In this document: positions 8,240-18,309 of the stretch, one piece after another
Position numbering within the stretch: the first letter of the stretch is position 1
How the letters are laid out: each line of letters opens with the position of its first letter
Source: Chloroflexota bacterium
GTDB taxonomy: Bacteria > Chloroflexota > Anaerolineae > Aggregatilineales > Phototrophicaceae
Assembly: GCA_026709625.1 (NCBI GenBank)
Contig: JAPOSR010000056.1
Span: 39,437-103,436, forward strand
DNA: 64,000 bases
Reading direction: 5' to 3'
Notes under the pieces: generated by a model
The model's input: the letters and a program-made list of their open reading frames with translations, nothing else
What the model was told of the DNA's origin: nothing
The model's database searches: none
Position numbers and translations under genes: made by a program

Positions 8240-9948
8240 GCCCCGACACGTTCGCCATATCCGCGCTTGTCGATGAACTGCGTGCGCGGCTGCCTGGCGG
8301 ACGCGTTCAGGATGTCATCGATGTCGCGCCTATGTCGCTGGGCTTGGAGGTGTATGCGCAGGGCAAGCGGCATTACTTGCTTTTGTGCGCCGATTCGCAA
8401 CAGCCGCGCGCGCATCTGGTCGACTCAAAGCTGCGCCGCGGCGCCCAAAAGCCGACGCAGCTGGGTTTGCTGTTTCGACGCTATGTCGAAGGCGGGCGCA
8501 TCGCAACAATTAGCCAGCCGGCCTGGGAGCGACTGCTGGAAATTGATGTCGACAGCGAAAAAGGGCGCGTCCGCATCATCGCGGAACTGATGCCGCGTCG
8601 AGCCAACCTGCTGCTGGTGCGCGCTGGCATCATCCTGGATTGCCTCAACCGCGTCGGACCAGACGACAATCGCTACCGCCTCAGCTTGCCCAAGCACAGG
8701 TATGTGCCGCCGCCGCCCATCCAGAATCAGCTTGACCCCGCCACAGTCGCCGCCGCCGACCTGCAGCGCATCCTCGCCAGCGCCGACAAGCCAACGCGAC
8801 AAGTTCGCCGCCTGCTGCCCGGGCGCATCCTGGGCATGAGCCCGCTGCTGGCCAGCGAGATCGTTTTTCGCGCAACCGGCGACAGCTCGGCGCGAGTCGG
8901 CGACATAGACGGCGCGGGGCTGCTTTCTGCATTTGACGCGGTGATGCAGCCGCTGCTCACTCGCCATTGGCAGCCAGGCATGGGGCGTGAATCAAACCTT
9001 GCCACTGTGTTTGCCGCTTGCCGATTGACGCATGTCGACTGGCAGCCCTGCGGCTCAATCAGCGAGGCGATGGCGGCGGTGTATGGCGAGCTTGCTGGCA
9101 GCCAAGCCTATGACGAGGCGCGCAAGCCTGTGCAAGCTGCGCTGCTCGAGGCCAAAGCCAAATTGCCGGGCAAACTGGAGTCGCTGCGGCAGGGGCTTCG
9201 CGATGAAAGCGAGCGCGAGCGTCTGCGGCAATGCGGCGAGCTCATCTTGGCTTATCAATATGCTATCGCCGCCGGGCAGAGCGAATTGCGCGCGCAATAC
9301 GACTTCGCCTCGCCCGAGCTGGTCGTCCGCCTCGATGAGCGACTCACGCCGCTGGAAAATGCCCAGGCTTATTTCCGCCGCTATGACAAAGCCAAAGCCG
9401 CTGCCCGGGCTGTGCCGGCTTTGATTGCGCAAACCGAGATCGAACTGGCCTATATTGAGCAGCTGGAAGCCGACCTTGCCAATGCAGCCAACTGGCTGGA
9501 GATCGACGATGTCATCCAGTCGCTGCAAGCGCGCGGACATTGGCAGGGCGCTCGGCTGAAACGACTGGGCGGCGGCGGACGGCAGGGGCCGCTGCGCATC
9601 GTCAGTCGAGATGGCTATGTGCTCTGGGTGGGGCGCAACAGCCGGCAAAATGCCCAACTGACGTTCAAACGCGCCAACCCGCAGGACATTTGGCTGCACG
9701 CGCGCGATGTGCCTGGCGCGCATGTCGTCATCCGCGATGATGGCCGGCGTATAAAGGAAGAACTGTTGAGGCGTGCCGCCGCCGTGGCCGCGCATTACAG
9801 CCGCCGCCGCAGCGACAGCCGAGTCCAGGTTGACTACACCCGCGTCAAATATGTGCGCGCCATCAAAGGGGCGGGGCCGGGCATGGTTGCCTATCGCAAC
9901 GAAAAATCGCTGTGGGTGCGGCCGCGCGACGAAAGCATCTTGGCTTAG
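8236..9948 (+). CDS. rqcH: RqcH (NFACT family, ribosome quality control)
   Basis: This 570-residue protein is a bacterial Rqc2/NEMF homologue (older name: fibronectin-binding protein A-like). By homology it binds obstructed 50S subunits carrying peptidyl-tRNA and adds Ala tails to mark stalled chains for degradation. The NFACT-N domain shows the hallmark ELMPRRANLLLV (usually ELMGRHSNIILV). A central alpha-helical coiled-coil region spans about residues 290-440. The NFACT-R domain includes DIWLHARDVPGAHVVIR and VKYVRAIKGAGPGMV. The start overlaps the cytochrome c stop (ATGA). Confidence 0.92.
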   Translation: MSPDTFAISALVDELRARLPGGRVQDVIDVAPMSLGLEVYAQGKRHYLLLCADSQQPRAHLVDSKLRRGAQKPTQLGLLFRRYVEGGRIATISQPAWERLLEIDVDSEKGRVRIIAELMPRRANLLLVRAGIILDCLNRVGPDDNRYRLSLPKHRYVPPPPIQNQLDPATVAAADLQRILASADKPTRQVRRLLPGRILGMSPLLASEIVFRATGDSSARVGDIDGAGLLSAFDAVMQPLLTRHWQPGMGRESNLATVFAACRLTHVDWQPCGSISEAMAAVYGELAGSQAYDEARKPVQAALLEAKAKLPGKLESLRQGLRDESERERLRQCGELILAYQYAIAAGQSELRAQYDFASPELVVRLDERLTPLENAQAYFRRYDKAKAAARAVPALIAQTEIELAYIEQLEADLANAANWLEIDDVIQSLQARGHWQGARLKRLGGGGRQGPLRIVSRDGYVLWVGRNSRQNAQLTFKRANPQDIWLHARDVPGAHVVIRDDGRRIKEELLRRAAAVAAHYSRRRSDSRVQVDYTRVKYVRAIKGAGPGMVAYRNEKSLWVRPRDESILA

Positions 9949-11135
9949 GCATCGCCCGCGTCCGACACGATGCGGCTGGCGGCAGCGAGCATTTGTTTCA
10001 CTTCGATGTCGCGCACGCAAGGGTGATAAGCCGCGTCATCGCCGCGCCAATCCAAGATGCGGCAAGGCGCGCAAGCCATGTCGGCTGTGAGCGTGACATG
10101 CCGGGCTGGATCGCCCCAGGGCGCAAATTCGACTGGGTCGGCGGGACCAAACAGCGCAATGGTCGGCGTATCCAGCGCCGCCGCCACATGCAGCGCGCCA
10201 CTGTCGGGACCCAACACGAGGCTCGCTTTTTTATACAGAGCCGCCAACTGGCCGATGCTCGTCGCGCCAATGCTGTGCCCAGTCTGCGACATCTGCGCGC
10301 GGATCTCGGCGATCATGCCCGATTCGCTGGCTGTCCCGGTGAAGACAACCGCGCAGCCCAGGTCGTTTTGCAAGGCATCTGCCACCGCCGCCCACTTGTC
10401 GCTGCGCCACAATTTGCTGGCAGCGCCTGAACCGGGGTGAATACAGATCAGCCGCTGCCTGGCTATGCCCAATTCCGCAAGTCGGCCTTCAATATCGGCA
10501 AGATCGGCCTCATGCACTGGACATTCGAGGCGAACCTCGGCGAGCGGAACCACCCCCGTCCAAGGAGCGACCAGCCGCAGACTCTGCTGGACGGCATGCT
10601 CGCGCCGCAATTCGTAGGCTTCGGTCAAGAAGGGCGCGACAGTGGCGTGGCTGTAGCCGATGCGCCGCGGGATGCCAGCCAGATAAGCCAGCAGCGCCCC
10701 CCACCAGTGGTCTGGGCGCATGATGATTGCGCAGCAGAAGCCCGTCCGCCGCAGACGGCGCGCCCAGCGCAGCGCCAGCCGATACGCGTTGTCCGCGCTG
10801 CCGCCGCGAGCAAAGGCGGGGAACGGCAGGGCTTGCGTCTGGTCGATTGCCGCATAGCGCGAAAGCAGTTCCGCTGACCATGGCCCACACAGCGCATGAA
10901 TGCGCAGATCAGGCCGCGCTCGCTTCAACAGCCCGATGGCCGGCGTTGACAGCAAGGCATCGCCCAGATGGTCAGGCCGAATGACCAGCAGCCGCTTGTG
11001 CTTGGCGCGCTGCATCGGGATCGGGATTCGCGCGACAGCTTTGAGCAGCTGGTCGCGCAGTTGGTGTTTCCGCGCTGGGCGGCGCCGGGCGCTTGCCAAG
11101 CGGCGGTTGCGTTGCGCGAGCGCTTGCCTATCCAA
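9945..11135 (-). CDS. Glycosyltransferase family 9 (heptosyltransferase-like)
   Basis: The protein resembles ADP-heptose:LPS heptosyltransferases (GT9, GT-B fold), enzymes that add sugars to cell-surface polymers from the cytoplasmic side. The N-terminal RPDHLGDALLSTPAIGLL and the C-terminal ICIHPGSGA, LGPDSGALHVAAAL and PTIALFGPADP are family motifs. I start at a TTG (11135) that overlaps the upstream gene's stop by 8 bp, because the 40 residues it adds are basic and contiguous; the first ATG in frame is at 11015. It ends overlapping rqcH by 4 bp, convergently. The acceptor is unknown. Confidence 0.8.
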   Translation of the reverse strand: MDRQALAQRNRRLASARRRPARKHQLRDQLLKAVARIPIPMQRAKHKRLLVIRPDHLGDALLSTPAIGLLKRARPDLRIHALCGPWSAELLSRYAAIDQTQALPFPAFARGGSADNAYRLALRWARRLRRTGFCCAIIMRPDHWWGALLAYLAGIPRRIGYSHATVAPFLTEAYELRREHAVQQSLRLVAPWTGVVPLAEVRLECPVHEADLADIEGRLAELGIARQRLICIHPGSGAASKLWRSDKWAAVADALQNDLGCAVVFTGTASESGMIAEIRAQMSQTGHSIGATSIGQLAALYKKASLVLGPDSGALHVAAALDTPTIALFGPADPVEFAPWGDPARHVTLTADMACAPCRILDWRGDDAAYHPCVRDIEVKQMLAAASRIVSDAGDA

Positions 11136-12336
11136 GCCCAATGCTCCGGTAGGCAGCCAAGAGCTGGGGCAGCAGCGCCGACCAATCATAGTGTTTTTGC
11201 ACGCTGTCCCGCGCAGATCGACTGATTTCCCCGCGCGCCGCATCGTCTTGCAGCAGCGTTACGACCGCATCGGCAAAGTCTTCGGCTGTGTCGGCCACTC
11301 GCAGAGTCGCCAAAGCATCGGCATGCAAGCCGGCCGCGCCAATCGAAGTCGAGACGACTGTGCAGCCAGACGCCAGCGCCTGCAAAATCTTGAGACGGGT
11401 GCCGCTGCCCATGCGCAAGGGGACGATGTAGAGCGCCGCCGCGTGCAAATAAGGCTTCACCGATTCGACCCAGCCCGTAACCTGTGTCTGCTTGTCCGTC
11501 AGCGCCAGGGTGCGCGCCTGGGGGTTGCGCCCGACGATGCGCAGCCGCGTCTGTGGCAGTTTCTTGCGAACGCGCGGCAAGATCTCGGCGCAGAACCACT
11601 CGATCGCATCTGCATTGGGGCGATAGTCCATCTTGCCGCTGAAGACCAAAGTAAAGCGCTCGCGGCGGCTGGGGACGGGCGGTCGATACGCATCAACATG
11701 GATGCCATTGGGCACGACATGGATGGGCGCGCCGGCGTGCTGCAAAAGCTTCTGCTTGTCTTCGCCGCTGACAGCCACAACCAGGTCGACCGCTCGGCAA
11801 ATCTCGCTTTCAAATCGCCACAATCGGCGGGCTTGCAGGCTGGAATAGAGCGCCGCCAGCCAGCGCCGCGGCTGCCTGCGGTCGATGAGCGCAATGGCAT
11901 GCTGCAAATCCGCTTCGGCGTTTTGGGCGTCGTAGATTAGTTTCGCGCCCTTGCCATGCGCCTGGATCAAACGCAGCCAGAGTCCGAACTCGATGCCAAA
12001 GAATTGAATCAAATCGAAGTTTTCGCTCTTCAGCAGCGCTTTTAATGCCGCCTCGAATGTTGCGCTAGCCAGCCGATGCTGCATATCCGCCTGCGGGCTG
12101 GTCAGCATCTTCAGCAGACGTTTGCGGCGGCTGTGGCTGGGCAGCGGCACAACCTGCACCTGCTGGCAAAGCTCAGCGAGTGGATTGCTTTGCCCGGGCG
12201 GCTCGCCACTGGCGAAGCTCAACAATGTGATCTCGTGCCCGGCCTCGCGCAGACCACGCAAGATTCCAAAGCTGCGCAGCGCGACGCCAGATTCGGGCGG
12301 ATAGGGCAGGTCGGGCGTCAAGAGCAAGATCTTCAT
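11128..12336 (-). CDS. Glycosyltransferase family 4
   Basis: This 402-residue GT-B glycosyltransferase begins MKILLLTPDLPYPPESG, typical of the PEP-CTERM/EpsH-associated sugar transferase type. The Rossmann nucleotide-sugar side shows FSGKMDYRPNADAIEWF, RIVGRNPQAR and VPLRMGSGTRLKILQALASG, the last being the donor-binding E/G-rich loop. It is the middle of a three-gene glycosyltransferase operon transcribed leftwards, probably for an exopolysaccharide or surface glycan. The start at 12336 is chosen over one eight codons upstream because the family starts at MKILLL. Confidence 0.88.
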   Translation of the reverse strand: MKILLLTPDLPYPPESGVALRSFGILRGLREAGHEITLLSFASGEPPGQSNPLAELCQQVQVVPLPSHSRRKRLLKMLTSPQADMQHRLASATFEAALKALLKSENFDLIQFFGIEFGLWLRLIQAHGKGAKLIYDAQNAEADLQHAIALIDRRQPRRWLAALYSSLQARRLWRFESEICRAVDLVVAVSGEDKQKLLQHAGAPIHVVPNGIHVDAYRPPVPSRRERFTLVFSGKMDYRPNADAIEWFCAEILPRVRKKLPQTRLRIVGRNPQARTLALTDKQTQVTGWVESVKPYLHAAALYIVPLRMGSGTRLKILQALASGCTVVSTSIGAAGLHADALATLRVADTAEDFADAVVTLLQDDAARGEISRSARDSVQKHYDWSALLPQLLAAYRSIGLG

Positions 12337-12343
12337 GCGCCGC

Positions 12344-13447
12344 CTAGCCCACCAGGGCATCGTAACAGTTGAGTGCGATGCGCGCCGCTTCCCGCCAGTT
12401 GAATTGCGCGGCTCGTTGCAGCGCCTGTTGCGCTTGGTTTGCCAGCCAGTCGCTGTCGGTCAATGTGCGTTTCATGGCGGCTGCGATTGTGTGGGGATTG
12501 TACGGGTCGACCAGCGCGCCGACGCCGCCAACGATTTCTTGCAGCGCGCCGACCCGGCTGACGATCGGCACAGCGCCGCAAGCCATCGCCTCCAGCGCGG
12601 TCAAGCCGAAGCCTTCGTGAAAAGACGGCAGAATAATTGCGCAGGCGCGGCTGTAGACGGCTGGCAGCTGCTCATCACTGACAGCGTGGCGCAGCAGTAT
12701 GTGCTCGTCTATGCCCAGCGCGCTCACATCCGCCAGCACCTGCTCATAATGCCAGCCCAGCCGCCCCGCCACCACCAGCTTGGGGGCATCGGGCAGGTCC
12801 AGTTTCAGGTCGCGATAGGCTTTTGCCAAGCCCGCCAGATTCTTGCGCGGCTCCAGCGTGCCGACAAACAGCAGATACTGCTCGGGCAGGTCCAAAGCGC
12901 GCAATATATCGGCGGTTTGCGCGGTGGACAAAGGGCGGAAGCGCTCGTCGGCAGCCAGCAGATGCACAGTGATTTTATCCGCTGGCACATCCAAAATCGC
13001 GATTAGATCGTCTTTGGTCGTCTGGCTGTTTGCCAGGATATGGTCGGCGCGCGCAACCGAAGCTTCGATCTGCCCATTGTAATACTGACGGCTTTCGGCG
13101 GTCAGGTATTCGGGGAAGCGGATGAAGCTGAGGTCGTGCACGGTGATGATATGCCGCCTGGCGCCCCGCCGCGGCGCGATGAAATCGGGACTGTGCAGCA
13201 AGTCGAACCGATGACGCCCCAATTCCAGGGAAAGCGCGCTGCGTTCCAGCGGGTGATGCGGCGGTGTCCACAATTTGGCGCTGGCAAAGCAAGACGATAA
13301 AGGTCTTTGCGCCTTGCGACTCTGCAAAATTGTCAGTTTGTGCGGCGGGGAATGCGTTTCGCAGGCGGCGATTAGCGCGGTGATATATCGGCTGATGCCG
13401 CCGACGCGATAATGAGTCAGCCGCGCGTCGATTCCGATATGTGCCAT
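12344..13447 (-). CDS. Glycosyltransferase family 4 (mannosyltransferase-like)
   Basis: This 367-residue GT-B enzyme begins MAHIGIDARLTHYRVGGISRY, with an acceptor-side glycine loop. The C-terminal half shows LFVGTLEPRKN, VVAGRLGW and PSFHEGFGLTALEAMACG, the EX7E-like retaining GT4 motif. It is the first gene of the three-glycosyltransferase operon and lies divergently from the PfkB kinase. The likely role is transfer of mannose or a related hexose in surface glycan assembly. Confidence 0.88.
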   Translation of the reverse strand: MAHIGIDARLTHYRVGGISRYITALIAACETHSPPHKLTILQSRKAQRPLSSCFASAKLWTPPHHPLERSALSLELGRHRFDLLHSPDFIAPRRGARRHIITVHDLSFIRFPEYLTAESRQYYNGQIEASVARADHILANSQTTKDDLIAILDVPADKITVHLLAADERFRPLSTAQTADILRALDLPEQYLLFVGTLEPRKNLAGLAKAYRDLKLDLPDAPKLVVAGRLGWHYEQVLADVSALGIDEHILLRHAVSDEQLPAVYSRACAIILPSFHEGFGLTALEAMACGAVPIVSRVGALQEIVGGVGALVDPYNPHTIAAAMKRTLTDSDWLANQAQQALQRAAQFNWREAARIALNCYDALVG

Positions 13448-13510
13448 AAACGCATTGTAGCGGTATCATCAACCTCGCGCTAGCGAAAGCTGCCGGGCAA
13501 GGAGGGCGCA

Positions 13511-14482
13511 GTGAAGCGATTTGATGTGGTCGCCTTGGGCGAATCGATGCTGCGTTTGACGCCGCCTGGCTATTTGCGCATCGAGCAGACTCGCAGCTTT
13601 GATATCTGGGTTGGCGGCGCAGAGTCCAACACGGCGGTTGGCTTGGCGCGGCTGGGCATGACTGTGGCTTGGCTGTCGCGCCTGCCCGATTCGCCACTGG
13701 GTCGCTATGTCAGCAACCGCATCGCTCAATATGGCGTCGATGTGAGCCAGGTGGTCTGGGCGCAGGACGAGCGGCTGGGCATCTATTTTCACGAAAAAGC
13801 CATTGATCCGCGCGCCAGCGAAATCATCTACGATCGCCGCGACTCGGCTATGAGCCGCATGCAGCCCAGTGACTTGCCAGACGCATTGTTTCGACTGGGC
13901 GCGGCTGGCTTGCTGCATGCGACTGGCATCACCCTGGCCATCAGCAGCGCGGCGCAGGCAACCCTGCTCGCGGCGATGCGCCAAGCGCGGGCGGCTCGCT
14001 GGCGCGTCAGTTTCGATACCAATTATCGCAGCAAATTGTGGAGTGGCGCAGAAGCGGCAAAAGGCTGCCAACCGGCGATGCAGCTGGCGGATGTCATTTT
14101 CTGTCCGCTGGATGACTATGGCGAGCTATATGGCGATGCCAAAGTCGATGACGCGCTTTTGGGATTGGCCGAGCGCTTTCCTGATGCCTTGATCGTGATG
14201 ACGCTGGGGGTGGACGGCGCGATAGCCAGGACGGCGACGGGCCAGGTCTTTCGGCAGCCGGCGATGCTAGCGGGCGAAGTCGGGCGCATCGGCGGCGGAG
14301 ATGCCTTTGCGGCCGGCTTTTTATATGCCTGGCTGCGCTACGATGATGTCGCGCAGGCATTAAAATGGGGCGCGGCGATGTCGGCGATGAAATACACCAT
14401 TCCCGGCGACCTGCCCCTGGTCGACCGCGCGGCGGTGGCGGCGCTGGCAGCTGGCGCGGCTGGTGGCGGTCTGATCCGCTGA
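13511..14482 (+). CDS. PfkB family sugar kinase (2-keto-3-deoxygluconate kinase-like)
   Basis: This 323-residue ribokinase-fold protein has the N-terminal signature [15 protein letters not shown] and the C-terminal catalytic motif [13 protein letters not shown], in which Asp is the general base and the Gly run forms the anion hole. The opening ([15 protein letters not shown]) resembles 2-dehydro-3-deoxygluconate kinases, but substrates are not reliably read from sequence. A GGAGG-type ribosome site precedes the ATG. It is not clearly co-transcribed with the ABC exporter, because a repeat element and a promoter intervene. Confidence 0.85.
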   Translation: MKRFDVVALGESMLRLTPPGYLRIEQTRSFDIWVGGAESNTAVGLARLGMTVAWLSRLPDSPLGRYVSNRIAQYGVDVSQVVWAQDERLGIYFHEKAIDPRASEIIYDRRDSAMSRMQPSDLPDALFRLGAAGLLHATGITLAISSAAQATLLAAMRQARAARWRVSFDTNYRSKLWSGAEAAKGCQPAMQLADVIFCPLDDYGELYGDAKVDDALLGLAERFPDALIVMTLGVDGAIARTATGQVFRQPAMLAGEVGRIGGGDAFAAGFLYAWLRYDDVAQALKWGAAMSAMKYTIPGDLPLVDRAAVAALAAGAAGGGLIR

Positions 14483-14494
14483 TGACGCTCAGGG

Positions 14495-14660
14495 AAATGG
14501 TGAATGCGTGGATATGGCAGCCAAGCCCCCATCGCCCGGCCCCTTGCCCCCAGAACGAGGGAAGGGAGTTTTACCAGCGCCTCCGCAGCATGGTAGCTCC
14601 TCTCTCATTTTTGGAGTGGGGGGCTAAGCAACGCGTAGCCACCAAAATCACCACCCCCGC
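14495..14660 (-). repeat. Interspersed repeat, copy 1 (inverted)
   Basis: This roughly 165-bp element, read on the minus strand, matches three other intergenic stretches in this window (26193, 36152 and 47592). The shared core is CATGCTGCGG, then an ACTCCC/TCCCTCGTTCTGG block, and CATATCCACGCATT at one end. It contains short complementary G-rich and C-rich runs that can fold. Copies 1 and 4 share an extra GATTTTGG-containing extension and appear full length. Its outer end is 11 bp from the -35 box of the ABC exporter promoter. The open frame reading through it into the exporter gene is not considered coding. Confidence 0.85.
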
Positions 14661-14671
14661 TCAGCCGCATC

Positions 14672-14700
14672 TGGCAGGTCCGCGCCAGCTCGTCTATACT
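14672..14700 (+). promoter_or_regulatory. Predicted promoter of the ABC exporter gene
   Basis: TGGCAG (14672-14677), a 17-bp spacer and TATACT (14695-14700) lie 33 bp upstream of the ATG at 14734. It sits directly after repeat copy 1. Read by eye. Confidence 0.5.
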
Positions 14701-14733
14701 GCGCGGCTTATCCGTCCACCTGCTGTCGAGCCA

Positions 14734-16539
14734 ATGACCAAAACCGAAGCGCCCACCGGCCACCCGTTTGTCCGCTTGCTGAATTATGCGACTGCCTATA
14801 AACGGCGAGTGGCGCTGGCGACTGTTTATTCGGTCCTGGGCAAGATTTTCGACATCATGCCGCCGGTGCTGATCGGCATGGCGGTGGATATTGTGACGTT
14901 GCGCGAAGCCTCGCTTTTGGGGCGGCTGGGCGTCAGTGATCTGTCTGCGCAGCTGCTGATACTGGGCGGACTTACCTTGCTGATTTGGATACTGGAATCG
15001 GCATTTGAATACATTCAGCGCGTGTATTGGCGCAACCTGGCGCAGTCGATGCAGCACGACCTGCGCGCCGAAGCCTATGACCATGTGCAGCGTCTGGAAA
15101 TGGCCTATTTTGAAGACCAGAGCACCGGCGGCCTGATGTCGGTGCTCAACGACGACATCAATCAGTTGGAACGTTTCTTGGATATCGGCGCAAGCGATGT
15201 CGTGCAGATATTGACGACGGTACTTGTCATCGGCGGCATCTTCACGGTTATCGCCCCAAGCGTGGCTTGGATGGCGGTTGTGCCTATGCCGGTCATCATC
15301 TGGGGGTCGCTTCGCTTCCAAAGGTCGCTCGCCCCACTCTACAGCGCGGTTCGCGAGCAAGTTAGCATGATCAATCATCAACTGTCCAACAGCTTGGGCG
15401 GCATCGCCACCATCAAGAGCTTCACCGCCGAAGACTATGAAGCCCAGCGCCTGCGCTCGGCAAGCAATGAGTATCTGGAGCGCAACCGCCGCGCGATCCG
15501 CCTCAGTTCGGCATTTACGCCGTTGATCCGCATGGCGATTGTCTCGGGCTTCATCGCGATCACGGTGGCGGGCGGGCAGCTGACTCTGGATGGCGCGCTG
15601 GATATCGGCGCCTACAGCGTACTGATTTTCATGACGCAGCGCTTGCTCTGGCCCCTGACCAGGCTGGGCGAGACCTTTGATCAATACCAGCGCGCCATGG
15701 CTTCGACCATCCGCATTCTCGACCTGCTAAGCATCAAGCCCGGCATCGTTGATGGTCCGTATCGCCTGAAGAAGCGCGATGTGCGCGGGCACATGTGGCT
15801 GGATGATGTAGCTTTTGCCTACAGCGACGGGCGCGCGGTCATCGGCGGGCTGACCTTTGCGGTGCCGGCTGGCGATACAGTCGCCATCGTCGGCGCGACA
15901 GGCGCTGGCAAGAGCACGGTCATCAAGCTGCTGCTGCGCTATTATGATGTGACAAGTGGGCGCGTGCTGCTGGATGGCTATGACCTGCGCGACCTGAAAC
16001 AGAAAGATATCCGCAATGCCATCGGGTTGGTCAGCCAGGATGTCTTTTTGTTTCATGGCAGCGTGCGCGAAAATATCACCTATGGCAGCCAGGATGTGCC
16101 CCAGCAGCTTGTCGTCGAAGCCGCAACGATCGCCGAGGCGCATGAGTTCATCATGGAATTGCCACAGGGTTATGACACCATCGTCGGCGAGCGCGGACAA
16201 AAACTCTCGGGCGGGCAGCGTCAGCGGCTGTCCATTGCGCGCGCTGTTTTGAAAGACCCGCCTATCCTCATCCTGGACGAAGCCACATCGTCAGTCGACA
16301 ACGAAACCGAAGCCGCCATCCAACGGTCGCTGGAGCGCATCGTCATCGGCCGCACGACCATCGTTATCGCGCATCGTCTGTCGACCGTGCGCAACGCCGA
16401 CATGATCTATGTGCTGCAAAAAGGGACGTTGCTGGAAAGCGGTCATCATGATGACCTGGTGCGGCGCGATGGCTTGTACGCATCGCTGTGGCGCGTGCAG
16501 ACGGGCGAACGCGGTTTGAACTCCGAGCCGATGATCTAA
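14734..16539 (+). CDS. ABC exporter, fused permease and ATPase
   Basis: This 601-residue half-transporter has an N-terminal six-helix ABC transmembrane domain (about residues 20-330) and a C-terminal ATPase. ATPase motifs are Walker [10 protein letters not shown] from about residue 387, the signature [10 protein letters not shown], Walker [11 protein letters not shown] and the H-loop [10 protein letters not shown]. It resembles MsbA/MdlB-type lipid or multidrug exporters working as dimers. There is no partner half-transporter nearby, so it is probably a homodimer. The true start is [10 protein letters not shown]; the longer open frame only runs through the repeat. Confidence 0.92.
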   Translation: MTKTEAPTGHPFVRLLNYATAYKRRVALATVYSVLGKIFDIMPPVLIGMAVDIVTLREASLLGRLGVSDLSAQLLILGGLTLLIWILESAFEYIQRVYWRNLAQSMQHDLRAEAYDHVQRLEMAYFEDQSTGGLMSVLNDDINQLERFLDIGASDVVQILTTVLVIGGIFTVIAPSVAWMAVVPMPVIIWGSLRFQRSLAPLYSAVREQVSMINHQLSNSLGGIATIKSFTAEDYEAQRLRSASNEYLERNRRAIRLSSAFTPLIRMAIVSGFIAITVAGGQLTLDGALDIGAYSVLIFMTQRLLWPLTRLGETFDQYQRAMASTIRILDLLSIKPGIVDGPYRLKKRDVRGHMWLDDVAFAYSDGRAVIGGLTFAVPAGDTVAIVGATGAGKSTVIKLLLRYYDVTSGRVLLDGYDLRDLKQKDIRNAIGLVSQDVFLFHGSVRENITYGSQDVPQQLVVEAATIAEAHEFIMELPQGYDTIVGERGQKLSGGQRQRLSIARAVLKDPPILILDEATSSVDNETEAAIQRSLERIVIGRTTIVIAHRLSTVRNADMIYVLQKGTLLESGHHDDLVRRDGLYASLWRVQTGERGLNSEPMI

Positions 16540-17504
16540 GCGACCGCCGCCAGCAGCTTGTCGACCACCCGCATATTGGCCACTGCGTCATCCGCCGAAA
16601 AACGTGGCGCTCGCCCCTGCAGCAGCGCATCAGCAAAATCCTCGACCATCAGCTGATACTGATCGACAGCCGGGATGCGATGCTCTGTGTAGTCGTCGCC
16701 GCGCCAGTGTTGGACGATTGCTTCGGCGTTCTTTTCGGGCACGAAGCTGGCCGGGACGCGGAGCATGCCCTTTGTGCCTTTGATCGTATAGCTGTGTTCA
16801 CGCCAGGCGCGCAGGCCACAGTGGAAACTGCCGATGACACCGGCTGGAAAATGCAGCGCCCCCGCCAGCGCCTCGTCCACGCCAGTCGCCGCGCCGATTC
16901 GTTTGCTGGCTGTTGCCTGGCTGGGTTCTTCGCCGGTCATAAAGCGCATCAAATTGACGCAATAGCAGCCCACATCCATCAATGCGCCACCCGCCAGCGG
17001 CTTGCTCAGCCGGATATTGGCGGCATCGCTGATCGGGAAGGTGAAGGCGCTGGCGATGATCTGCATGTCGCCAATGCCGCCTTCGGCAATGATCTGCTTG
17101 ATCCGTTGGTGCTGGGGATGAAAACGATACATGAACGCTTCTGCCAGCAAGACATCTCGCTCGACAAAGGCATCGACGATGGCTTGGGCTTCAGCCGCGT
17201 CGCTGGCGAAAGGCTTTTCACACAGCGTGGGAATGCCGGCTCGGGCGCAGTGGATGCTCCATTCGGCATGCAGGCTGTTGGGCAGCGGAATGTAGATGGC
17301 GTCGATGTCGGGATCCGCCAGCAAGGCTTCATAACTGCCATGCGCGCGCGGGATATGCTGCTCGGCTGCGAAAGCCTGGGCGCTGGCCAGCGACCGACTG
17401 CCCACTGCGGCGACTGCGCCATTGCCCGAGGCATGGATGGCCGGGATGACTCGGCGTCCGATATTGGCTGTGCTTAATATGCCCCAGCGCACCCTGTCGC
17501 CCAT
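16536..17504 (-). CDS. Gfo/Idh/MocA family oxidoreductase
   Basis: This 322-residue protein is an NAD(P)-dependent sugar or polyol dehydrogenase. The Rossmann start is [17 protein letters not shown] (a GxxxxxGR variant of the usual GxGxxG). The family motif [15 protein letters not shown] contains the catalytic-region EKP. In the C-terminal domain, [12 protein letters not shown] has the usual GxH/xxD region but reads C-Y-C where many relatives have H-x-x-D. It ends overlapping the exporter gene by 4 bp convergently. The substrate is unknown. Confidence 0.88.
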   Translation of the reverse strand: MGDRVRWGILSTANIGRRVIPAIHASGNGAVAAVGSRSLASAQAFAAEQHIPRAHGSYEALLADPDIDAIYIPLPNSLHAEWSIHCARAGIPTLCEKPFASDAAEAQAIVDAFVERDVLLAEAFMYRFHPQHQRIKQIIAEGGIGDMQIIASAFTFPISDAANIRLSKPLAGGALMDVGCYCVNLMRFMTGEEPSQATASKRIGAATGVDEALAGALHFPAGVIGSFHCGLRAWREHSYTIKGTKGMLRVPASFVPEKNAEAIVQHWRGDDYTEHRIPAVDQYQLMVEDFADALLQGRAPRFSADDAVANMRVVDKLLAAVA

Positions 17505-17538
17505 GTCCGCCCCCTTTTTTGCCACTCGACGCGAAGAT

Positions 17539-18309
17539 CTATGCCCACAACGCGATGAGTCTAGCCAGGGCACCCCCAGCGCGCAACCGTTCCAGCGCCG
17601 CTTCGATCAACTGCCAGGCGTCATGATTGTCGCGGCGCACGGCGATGGCGTAGGGATCATGCGTGATGAATTGGCTGGTGGAGAGCCACCCGCTGCGCTC
17701 CCGCTGGTAGAGGCGGTAGGTCAGGTTGTCGGTCAGGGCAGAATCAGCCTGGCCCAGGCGCAGGGCATCCAGCGCGTATCCTGGCAATTCGTAGGGCATC
17801 CGTTGAAGCGCTATGCCATCAGCCAACCAGGCATGCAAGAGGCTGTCGGCGCTGCTGGCATATTCAACGGCGATGCGTTTCCCGCCCAGATTCTCCACAG
17901 CCAACGCGGACGAATCGCCGGCGGATGCCAAGACCAGCCCATTGTTGAAATAGGCGCTGGTATAGCGGGCATCGTCTGTTCGCGTGGCATCGATGGGCAG
18001 GGACGCTACCAGCGCATCGACTTCACCGCTGATGAGCGCGTCGTACAGGCTGTAAAAGCCTATGTTGCGAAACTGCGCTGGCAGGCCGATTTCCCGGGCG
18101 ATCGCAGCAGCCAGGTCGATCTCCAGCCCGCGCAATGCGCCGTCATCGTCCACGGCAAAAGGCGGATAGCTGGCATCCACGCCGATGCGCAGCGCGCCAG
18201 TCGGGAAGGCTCGCTCGCGGTCGGGCCTGCCGCTGTGCAGGACAGCCATCATGAACAGCGCGAAAGCCAGCGCCGTCTGCGCAAGCAGGATGAATGGTCG
18301 CAGCCGCAT
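17539..18309 (-). CDS. Family 3 solute-binding protein (amino-acid-type)
   Basis: This 256-residue secreted or membrane-anchored protein has a signal/anchor helix at residues 4-24 and then the family 3 binding fold. LRIGVDASYPPFAVDDDGAL at the start of the mature part and GLEIDLAAAIAREIG are typical of polar-amino-acid binding proteins. Its ATG overlaps the stop of the upstream glycoside hydrolase gene by one base shift (ATGA), so they are coupled. No cognate permease or ATPase is beside it, so it may be an orphan receptor. Confidence 0.82.
   Translation of the reverse strand: MRLRPFILLAQTALAFALFMMAVLHSGRPDRERAFPTGALRIGVDASYPPFAVDDDGALRGLEIDLAAAIAREIGLPAQFRNIGFYSLYDALISGEVDALVASLPIDATRTDDARYTSAYFNNGLVLASAGDSSALAVENLGGKRIAVEYASSADSLLHAWLADGIALQRMPYELPGYALDALRLGQADSALTDNLTYRLYQRERSGWLSTSQFITHDPYAIAVRRDNHDAWQLIEAALERLRAGGALARLIALWA

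Noticed and set aside
14365..14733. Extended N-terminus of the ABC exporter
   Set aside because: The extension translates the repeat element and overlaps the kinase gene; the exporter family starts near [10 protein letters not shown] and a promoter lies just before it.
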